Source: CAYZDV01 sp964477275 (GTDB lineage Bacteria; Acidobacteriota; Aminicenantia; Aminicenantales; Aminicenantaceae). From it: a stretch of DNA of 11,754 nucleotides. The notes below the pieces were generated by a model. The model was not told the DNA's origin and ran no database searches. It was given only the letters and a program-made list of their open reading frames with translations. Location of the stretch: contig CAYZDV010000059.1 of the NCBI GenBank assembly GCA_964477275.1, forward strand, positions 1-11,754, read 5' to 3'. The translations under genes were made by a program, and so were the position numbers. Numbering within the stretch: position 1 is the stretch's first letter; the number at the start of each line of letters is the position of its first letter. Below, piece by piece: positions 7,576 through 11,754 of this stretch.

Positions 7576-8136
7576 TCAATCCGGCAGGACGTGGTCGAGG
7601 GTGTCCGGGTCGATGGTGATATAGAAGTCGCTTCCGAGGTAGAGAAGGGGGTGGACCTTGTTTGTGTTGAGGACGCCGTCGGCGTTGAAGCTTTTTTCGT
7701 CCTGATGGATGGCCAGCACTTCACCGACAAACAGGTCATGGTCTCCGTAAGCCCGGACATCGGCCAGCCTGCATTCGAAAGAGACATAGGCTTCCTCAAT
7801 CACGGGCGACTTGATGATTTTGGACGGGAAAAGCTTCACCCGGAACTCCTTGACCTTGTCGATTTCAAAGCCGGACTTTCTTCCCATCTGGGCCGAGAGC
7901 TTCACTTTATCGGCGCTGATGAAGTTGACGGTGAAATCCCTTGCCGTGGAGATGAGCTGGTGGGTGAGCCTTTTTTTGGAGATCAGCACTCCGAAGAGGG
8001 GAGGGTCGAAGGAGAGAGCGGTATGCCAGGCGCAGGCCATGAAGTTGATCTGGCTGCCTGCTCGGGCACCGACAAGGGCCACAGTGTAAGGATAGAAATG
8101 CTGAAATTTTTTAATCCTGGAGATGATTTTTTTCAT
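7576..8136 (-). CDS. Flavin reductase-like FMN-binding split-barrel protein
   Basis: This 186-residue cytoplasmic protein belongs to the flavin reductase domain (DIM6/NTAB) family. The typical core is PYTVALVGARAGSQINFMACAW (16-37), then LSFDPPLFGVLISKKRLTHQLI (41-62) and FTVNFI (68-73), the usual pattern of FMN-binding split barrels. A late segment CRLADVRAYGDHDLFVGEVLAIH is the conserved strand pair seen in these oxidoreductases. The frame is open to 8187, but the ATG at 8136 has GAGGAG six nt upstream and gives a family-typical N-terminus, so it is chosen. Members reduce FMN with NAD(P)H or bind FMN and act on other substrates, and the exact reaction cannot be assigned. It precedes the S9 peptidase gene and follows a tiny ORF by 60 nt, all probably on one transcript from the divergent region. 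Confidence 0.88.
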   Translation of the reverse strand: MKKIISRIKKFQHFYPYTVALVGARAGSQINFMACAWHTALSFDPPLFGVLISKKRLTHQLISTARDFTVNFISADKVKLSAQMGRKSGFEIDKVKEFRVKLFPSKIIKSPVIEEAYVSFECRLADVRAYGDHDLFVGEVLAIHQDEKSFNADGVLNTNKVHPLLYLGSDFYITIDPDTLDHVLPD

Positions 8137-8196
8137 GGTGATCTCCTCAGAGGTTTGCTCGCGACCAGGGTTCCCCTCAGTGTGCACTAAAAGATT

Positions 8197-8340
8197 CTAT
8201 TTGAGTCCCTTGATTTTCCGGGCATTCCTGAGCAGCCATTCCTGGGTGAAAAGGTGATCTCCGTTCAGGGCCAGGTGGAGCTCGAGCTGGTCCCGGATCT
8301 CGCCTGCCGGAGCTATGGTAATGATGTTGATTTTCTCCAT
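8197..8340 (-). CDS. Small hypothetical protein, 47 residues
   Basis: I do not recognise this ORF. From the ATG at 8340 it reads MEKINIITIAPAGEIRDQL and ends ARKIKGLK. It looks like one short beta-strand followed by charged helices, with no signal peptide or membrane segment. A modest purine stretch (AGAGAAG) ends 4 nt before the ATG. The reading frame extends further upstream to 8421, but that part (MHWLNIPVPFWLENEYNS) lies across an AT-rich inverted repeat and a -10-like element and is probably not coding. It would be the first gene of the leftward transcript, 60 nt before the flavin reductase ATG. It could be a real small protein or a chance ORF in a leader. Confidence 0.4.
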   Translation of the reverse strand: MEKINIITIAPAGEIRDQLELHLALNGDHLFTQEWLLRNARKIKGLK

Positions 8341-8365
8341 GATTCTTCTCTGTTTTTTTGTCGTT

Positions 8366-8388
8366 CTCGAATTATATTCGTTTTCGAG
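8366..8388 (-). promoter_or_regulatory. Inverted repeat over a -10-like box upstream of the leftward operon
   Basis: CTCGAA (8366-8371) and TTCGAG (8383-8388) form a perfect 6-bp inverted repeat with an 11-nt spacer. The minus strand reads TATAAT at 8376-8371 inside it, but there is no good -35 at the correct distance. It could be an operator overlapping a weak promoter for the small ORF and flavin reductase. Confidence 0.3.
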
Positions 8389-8450
8389 CCAAAATGGAAC
8401 AGGAATGTTCAGCCAATGCATCCGGACAGGACTTTCAAATCCGTATTATT

Positions 8451-8491
8451 TCATTATAATGATAAATCGCCCTAAATGTTGATCATTATGA
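8451..8491. promoter_or_regulatory. AT-rich palindromes, candidate operator in the divergent region
   Basis: TCATTATAATGA (8451-8462) is a perfect 12-bp palindrome. A related short palindrome TCATTATGA lies at 8483-8491, exactly 32 bp on, about three helical turns. TTATAAT-N-AT at 8454-8463 matches one half of the PerR consensus and a little of the other. The minus strand also offers TCAACA (8482-8477) with an 18-nt spacer to TATAAT (8458-8453), so a protein bound here could control leftward transcription. Which regulator, if any, is not known. Confidence 0.35.
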
Positions 8492-8560
8492 GAGAAGAAG
8501 CTTTCAGGGGATAAGGACGGCTCCTGCAGCGGCCATTGTATTCCGGCGAAAACGAGGTTT

Positions 8561-8588
8561 TTCAAAGGGGCACTCTTTTCAGTATAAT
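8561..8588 (+). promoter_or_regulatory. Promoter for the ureohydrolase-M64 operon
   Basis: TTCAAA (8561-8566) is followed after 16 nt by a perfect TATAAT (8583-8588). The predicted start point near 8595 gives a 5' leader of about 56 nt before the ATG at 8651. No competing promoter of similar quality is seen closer to the gene. Confidence 0.55.
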
Positions 8589-8595
8589 CCGGTTA

Positions 8596-8642
8596 GCGCT
8601 GGAGAGCAGAGAAGAGCTGCTCACGGAAGCGCGTTTGAGGAG
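8596..8642 (+). promoter_or_regulatory. Nested leader hairpin and Shine-Dalgarno of the ureohydrolase gene
   Basis: GCGCT (8596-8600) pairs with AGCGC (8628-8632), and inside it GAGCAG (8604-8609) pairs with CTGCTC (8617-8622) around a 7-nt loop. The structure begins where transcription should start and ends 4 nt before the GAGGAG Shine-Dalgarno (8637-8642), which stays unpaired and sits 8 nt from the ATG. It may stabilise the mRNA 5' end or tune translation. It does not match a riboswitch class I can name. Confidence 0.4.
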
Positions 8643-8650
8643 AAAAAAGG

Positions 8651-9514
8651 ATGACTGACTTCGGTGGAGCCATCAGGAAGACCCAGAATTACGAGATTGC
8701 CATCATCGGCGTCCCCTTCGATGAGAAATCCTGCTACCGCCGCGGGGCGGCCAGAGGACCGCAGGCCATCCGGGAGGCAGCCACGGGAAGGGCCATCAAC
8801 CCCTGGACCGAGTTCGGAGTGGACCTCAAAGAGGAGGCGGTGGTGGCAGACCTGGGAAACGTGGATGTCTCCGGAGATTTCGAGAGTGTCTTTTCCCGGG
8901 AGGAAGAGGCCATCTTCCAGATTCTGGAGAAGAAGGCCGTCCCTTTCATCCTGGGCGGAGACCACTCCATCAGTTATCCTGCGGTTAAAGCCGTTGCCCG
9001 CAAATTCCAGCCGCTGGATATCCTTCATTTCGACGCCCACCCGGATTTATATGAGGAGCTCTACGGAGACCGCTTTTCCCATGCCTGTCCCTTCGCCAGA
9101 ATCATGGAGGAGGGCCTGGCGCGGAACCTGGTCCAGGTCGGGATCAGAGCGGCCACTGGAGAGCAGAGAGCAAAGGCCCGCAAACATGGGGTGCGGATGA
9201 TTGAGATGAAAGATCTCAGGGAAACTCTGGCCCTGACATTCTCCAGCCCTCTCTACATATCCTTTGACCTGGATGCTCTCGACCCGGCGTTTGCTCCCGG
9301 CGTATCCCATCACGAGCCCGGAGGTCTCACCACCCGGCAGGCCCTCCGGATTCTGCAGACCCTGAAGGCAGAAGTGGTGGGAATGGATGTGGTTGAGGTC
9401 AATCCGGAGAGGGACCCTTCGGGAATCACAGCGGCTGCGGCTGTCAAGATAATCAAGGAAGTGATGGGGCGGGTCGCTCTGCAGAAGAAGCAGCGGCCCG
9501 AGGAGGAATCATGA
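8651..9514 (+). CDS. Arginase/agmatinase-family ureohydrolase
   Basis: This 287-residue cytoplasmic enzyme hydrolyses a guanidino compound, releasing urea. The dinuclear manganese site is complete: H105 in GGDHS, D128, H130 and D132 in FDAHPD, and D206 and D208 in SFDLDALDP. Other family marks are the N-terminal IIGVPFDEKSCYRRGAARGP (19-38) and the C-terminal GMDVVEVNPERD (244-255). The general fold fits agmatinases better than arginases, but the segment after DAHPD (LYEELYGDRFSHACPFARIMEEG) lacks the classic agmatinase DAHTDT, so the substrate could be agmatine, guanidinobutyrate or another guanidino acid. ATG at 8651 is well supported by GAGGAG. The stop overlaps the start of the M64 peptidase gene (ATGA), which suggests coupled expression of protein breakdown and guanidino-nitrogen release. 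No polyamine genes are seen nearby. Confidence 0.9.
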   Translation: MTDFGGAIRKTQNYEIAIIGVPFDEKSCYRRGAARGPQAIREAATGRAINPWTEFGVDLKEEAVVADLGNVDVSGDFESVFSREEEAIFQILEKKAVPFILGGDHSISYPAVKAVARKFQPLDILHFDAHPDLYEELYGDRFSHACPFARIMEEGLARNLVQVGIRAATGEQRAKARKHGVRMIEMKDLRETLALTFSSPLYISFDLDALDPAFAPGVSHHEPGGLTTRQALRILQTLKAEVVGMDVVEVNPERDPSGITAAAAVKIIKEVMGRVALQKKQRPEEES

Positions 9515-10983
9515 GACGTCTATTTCTCTCGGTGGTCGTCATCGTTTCGATCCTGGCCGCCCTGTTTGTTCAGGCATCCCGCAGCTTCGATGATTATTTC
9601 GTCGACAAGACAATGCGCATCGATTATTTTCACACCGGAAACGCCGGTGAGGAGGAGATCACCATCGACCAGGTTTACGAGCAGGGAGTCTGGGCGGGAA
9701 GCCTTCGCAGCCTCATCGACGATTTCCAGAGCGGCCGCTACGCGGTGAAGGTCTTCGATTCCGCCGCGGGCAAGCTCATTTTCTCCAGGGGCTTCGACAG
9801 TTACTTCGGCGAGTACAAGACAACAGACCGGGCTCTCCGAGGGATAAAAAGGACTTACCATGAGTCGGTTCTCATCCCCTATCCCAAGAAAAAAATCACC
9901 TGGACCCTGGAAGTCAGAAACCGGGAAAACCTTCTCCAGCCTCTCTTCAGCCAGGAAATCGACCCGGCCGCAGTGAGCATCATCAGGGAGAAACCGAGCC
10001 GAAAGGTCGAAGTCCTGGAGGTGATGCGCAACGGCCATTCCCACCAGAAAGTGGATCTTGTGTTTGTCGCCGAAGGCTATACCATGGCGGAGAGAGAAAA
10101 GTTTATCAGGGACCTGGACAGGTTCACCGCTGTTTTCTTTGGCTTCGAACCCTACAGGACATACAGGGAGAATTTCAATATCTTCGGCGTGTTCATGTCC
10201 TCAGAAGAGAGCGGTTGTGATGAGCCCCGGAGAGGGATCTTCAGAAAGACCGCTCTCAGCGCCACCTTCAATTCTCTCGGATCGGAGCGCTATCTTCTCA
10301 CCGAGGACAACAAGAGCCTGCGGGATATCGCCGGCTGCGCTCCCTACGATGCGCTTTTGATCATGGTCAACCACGGGCGCTACGGCGGCGGGGGAATCTA
10401 CAACCTCTACTGCACCTTCACAGTGGACAACCAATGGGCGGAGTATCTCTTACTCCATGAGTTCGGTCATTCCTTCGCCGGCCTCGCCGATGAATATTAC
10501 ACCTCCTCTGTGGCTTACAATGAATTTTATCCTCAGGGAATCGAGCCGCTGGAACCGAACATCACCGCCCTGCTCGACCCAGGGAATCTGAAGTGGAAGG
10601 CGTTCCTGACGCCGGGGATCGAAATTCCCACTCCCTGGGAGAAAGAGGAGTTTGACAGGATGGATGAAGCCTACCAGAATGTGCGGGCGGAAATCGGCGA
10701 CAGAATTGCCCGGATGAAAAGGGAAGGAGCTCCTGTGGAGGAAGTGGCGAAAGTCGAGGAGGAAGCCGAGCGCCTTTCCAGGGATCACGCCAGAAAGATC
10801 GACGAATATCTATTGAAAAGCCAATTCTGGGGCAAGGTTGGGGCTTTCGAGGGAGCGGGCTATTCGGCCCGGAATCTTTACCGGCCGATGCTCGATTGCC
10901 TGATGTTCAGCAAAGGCCGCAAGTCCTTCTGCAGGGTTTGCGAACGGGCGGTCATCCGGGTCATCAAACATTACAGCGAATGA
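9511..10983 (+). CDS. Exported M64-family zinc metallopeptidase (IgA peptidase M64-like)
   Basis: The 490-residue product begins with a signal peptide or membrane anchor (MRRLFLSVVVIVSILAALFVQAS). Residues about 25-160 form an N-terminal beta-rich domain, matching the M64 N-terminal region. The catalytic domain has VDLVFVAEGYT (181-191), then the zinc motif HEFGHSFAGLADEYY (316-330), with H316, H320 and probably D327 as ligands and E317 as general base. It continues with GAFEGAGY (444-451), LYRPMLDCLM and FCRVCERAV with C463, C474 and C477. A charged, probably coiled-coil helical insert of about 60 residues (376-438) lies between the active-site block and GAFEGAGY. The family is named for a clostridial IgA protease, but most members are environmental and their substrates are unknown, so IgA cleavage should not be assumed. 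AGGAGG precedes the ATG, which overlaps the ureohydrolase stop by 4 nt. Confidence 0.92.
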   Translation: MRRLFLSVVVIVSILAALFVQASRSFDDYFVDKTMRIDYFHTGNAGEEEITIDQVYEQGVWAGSLRSLIDDFQSGRYAVKVFDSAAGKLIFSRGFDSYFGEYKTTDRALRGIKRTYHESVLIPYPKKKITWTLEVRNRENLLQPLFSQEIDPAAVSIIREKPSRKVEVLEVMRNGHSHQKVDLVFVAEGYTMAEREKFIRDLDRFTAVFFGFEPYRTYRENFNIFGVFMSSEESGCDEPRRGIFRKTALSATFNSLGSERYLLTEDNKSLRDIAGCAPYDALLIMVNHGRYGGGGIYNLYCTFTVDNQWAEYLLLHEFGHSFAGLADEYYTSSVAYNEFYPQGIEPLEPNITALLDPGNLKWKAFLTPGIEIPTPWEKEEFDRMDEAYQNVRAEIGDRIARMKREGAPVEEVAKVEEEAERLSRDHARKIDEYLLKSQFWGKVGAFEGAGYSARNLYRPMLDCLMFSKGRKSFCRVCERAVIRVIKHYSE

Positions 10984-11136
10984 TCAATTCTGAGGAACCA
11001 GATGCGGGAGGAAGGCCTCCCATGAGAGAAATTCCTCCTCCCCCCTTTTGTCCGGGAAAGAGAATCGTCGTCCCGGCCCACATGGACATGTATTCCATGG
11101 AGTGTGGAAAATCAAAGGGAAGCGAACAGGCTTCTG
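10984..11136. other. Convergent intergenic region with several short hairpins
   Basis: The 153-nt gap between the M64 and methionine sulfoxide reductase genes holds no convincing gene. GGGAGG (11006-11011) can pair with CCTCCC (11016-11021). GGAGGAA (11007-11013) can instead pair with TTCCTCC (11032-11038), so the two stems exclude each other. CCGGGA (11052-11057) pairs with TCCCGG (11071-11076). CCCCCCTTTTG follows the second stem, but there is no true U-tract. Some of these may end transcription from either side. Confidence 0.3.
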
Positions 11137-11598
11137 TCAATCGATCAAGCTGACGATTTTCTCCAGCCACTTTCTGTCCATTTCAGAGAAGGCATCGAAT
11201 CGGCGGCTGTCGACATCCATCACACCCCAGACACTCCGGTCTTTGTCAAAGAGTGGGACAACGATTTCTGAATTGGAACGGCTGTCGCAGGCGATATGGT
11301 CCGGAAATCGATGGACATCGGGAACGATGATCGTCCTTTTCTCGAGGATTCCCGCCCAGCAGGTGCCCCTGTTTTTTTCCAGAACCTGGCAGGCTAAGGG
11401 TCCTTGATAAGGGCCGACGGTCAGCTCTCCCCCGGCCAGGAGATAAAATCCGGTCCAGAAAAAATGCGGCATCTTGTGATGGAGAACAGCGGCGATGGTC
11501 GCCATCCGGGCCGTTCTGTTCTTCGTTTTGGTCAGAAGCTCCTCCAGCTGGTGATAGATTCGACTGTATCTTTTCTCCAGGCTTTCTTTATCGGCCAT
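11137..11598 (-). CDS. msrC: Free methionine-(R)-sulfoxide reductase (GAF-domain fRMsr)
   Basis: The 153-residue GAF-domain enzyme reduces free methionine-R-sulfoxide using thioredoxin and belongs to the cytoplasmic oxidative-damage repair set. Diagnostic motifs are WTGFYLL (48-54), VGPYQGPLAC (61-70), RGTC (77-80), PDVHRFPDHIACDSRSNSEIVVPL (93-116) and VMDVDSRRFDAF (126-137). All three functional cysteines are kept at C70, C80 and C104. Their spacing (10 and 24) equals that of C84, C94 and C118 in E. coli YebR. The frame runs upstream to a TTG at 11676, but that codon forms part of the predicted -35 box. ATG at 11598 has AAAGGA just upstream and gives a family-like N-terminal helix, so it is chosen. 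It is a single gene, convergent with the M64 operon. Confidence 0.93.
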   Translation of the reverse strand: MADKESLEKRYSRIYHQLEELLTKTKNRTARMATIAAVLHHKMPHFFWTGFYLLAGGELTVGPYQGPLACQVLEKNRGTCWAGILEKRTIIVPDVHRFPDHIACDSRSNSEIVVPLFDKDRSVWGVMDVDSRRFDAFSEMDRKWLEKIVSLID

Positions 11599-11647
11599 TT
11601 TTTCCTTTGCCGGGGCTTCCGGTCTGACGCTTTCCGCGGTGGAAGAA

Positions 11648-11676
11648 ACTGTAACACCGGCGGAGAGTGGAGTCAA
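11648..11676 (-). promoter_or_regulatory. Promoter of the fRMsr gene
   Basis: On the minus strand TTGACT (11676-11671) and TACAGT (11653-11648) are separated by the ideal 17 nt. The predicted start near 11641 gives a leader of about 43 nt before the ATG at 11598. It also argues against the longer TTG start at 11676. Confidence 0.55.
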
Positions 11677-11754
11677 GAATCCGGTTCAGCCAGAAATGAC
11701 CCGTATGACTGGAGGATGGGGCCTGTCATGGGGTGTCCCCCGTCCGTCCTCGCT

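Noticed and set aside
7591..8190. 199-codon + strand frame opposite the flavin reductase
   Set aside because: The minus-strand product is a clear FMN-binding split-barrel protein, and this frame is its shadow.
8451..8468. Fur or PerR box
   Set aside because: Only one half of the PerR consensus fits well and the 19-bp Fur pattern does not. It is reported as an unnamed palindrome only.
10896..11153. 85-codon + strand frame over the end of the M64 gene and the gap after it
   Set aside because: It starts inside the conserved C-terminal cysteine region of the M64 gene and continues into low-information sequence with no domain.
11677..11754. Possible start of a rightward gene at the edge (GGAGG near 11711, ATG at 11716 or 11728)
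   Set aside because: Too few codons remain in the window to judge. More than one frame is open and GGGGTGTCCCC forms a small hairpin here, so no gene is called.

Overview
The window looks like ordinary chromosomal DNA from a Gram-negative, type IV-pilated bacterium. It is fairly GC-rich, with tightly packed genes, short overlaps and purine-rich Shine-Dalgarno sites. No mobile element, CRISPR array, tRNA or rRNA is visible. The gene content is a PilY1-type pilus tip protein, a prepilin peptidase beside an ABC exporter, a TPR protein with a pseudopilin-like tail, an S9 peptidase and an M64 peptidase with a helical insert. This resembles Acidobacteriota/Aminicenantes or deltaproteobacterial-type genomes. 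That placement is an inference from gene style and was not tested.

Region 1 (1-1745, + strand) is the 3' part of a pilY1-like gene. It enters from the left edge and meets the next block tail to tail across a 53-nt gap.

Region 2 (1799-8340, - strand) is a run of seven genes in one direction. In transcription order they are a 47-codon hypothetical ORF, a flavin-reductase-type FMN-binding protein, a secreted S9 prolyl-oligopeptidase-family peptidase, an ABC ATPase, an ABC-2 type permease, a membrane-anchored TPR protein and prepilin peptidase PilD. The last four overlap by 4, 1 and 13 nt and are probably translationally coupled. A good sigma70-like promoter sits directly in front of the ABC ATPase. 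ATPase, permease, accessory protein and PilD together recall the pilGHI-pilD arrangement of Myxococcus xanthus, so this sub-operon probably serves pilus assembly and not general export.

Region 3 (8341-8650) is a divergent intergenic region. It has candidate promoters on both strands, AT-rich palindromes that could be operators, and a nested hairpin at the start of the rightward transcript.

Region 4 (8651-10983, + strand) is a two-gene operon with a 4-nt overlap. It encodes an arginase/agmatinase-family ureohydrolase and an exported M64 zinc metallopeptidase. Region 5 (11137-11598, - strand) is a free methionine-(R)-sulfoxide reductase with its own promoter, convergent with the M64 gene. The rest of the right edge (11677-11754) has no assignable gene.

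Taken together, the window combines surface motility or adhesion (pilus tip, prepilin peptidase, ABC system) with use of peptides and nitrogen compounds (S9 and M64 peptidases, ureohydrolase) and redox upkeep (flavin reductase, methionine sulfoxide reductase). The only pathway link the sequence itself supports well is the pilus one.
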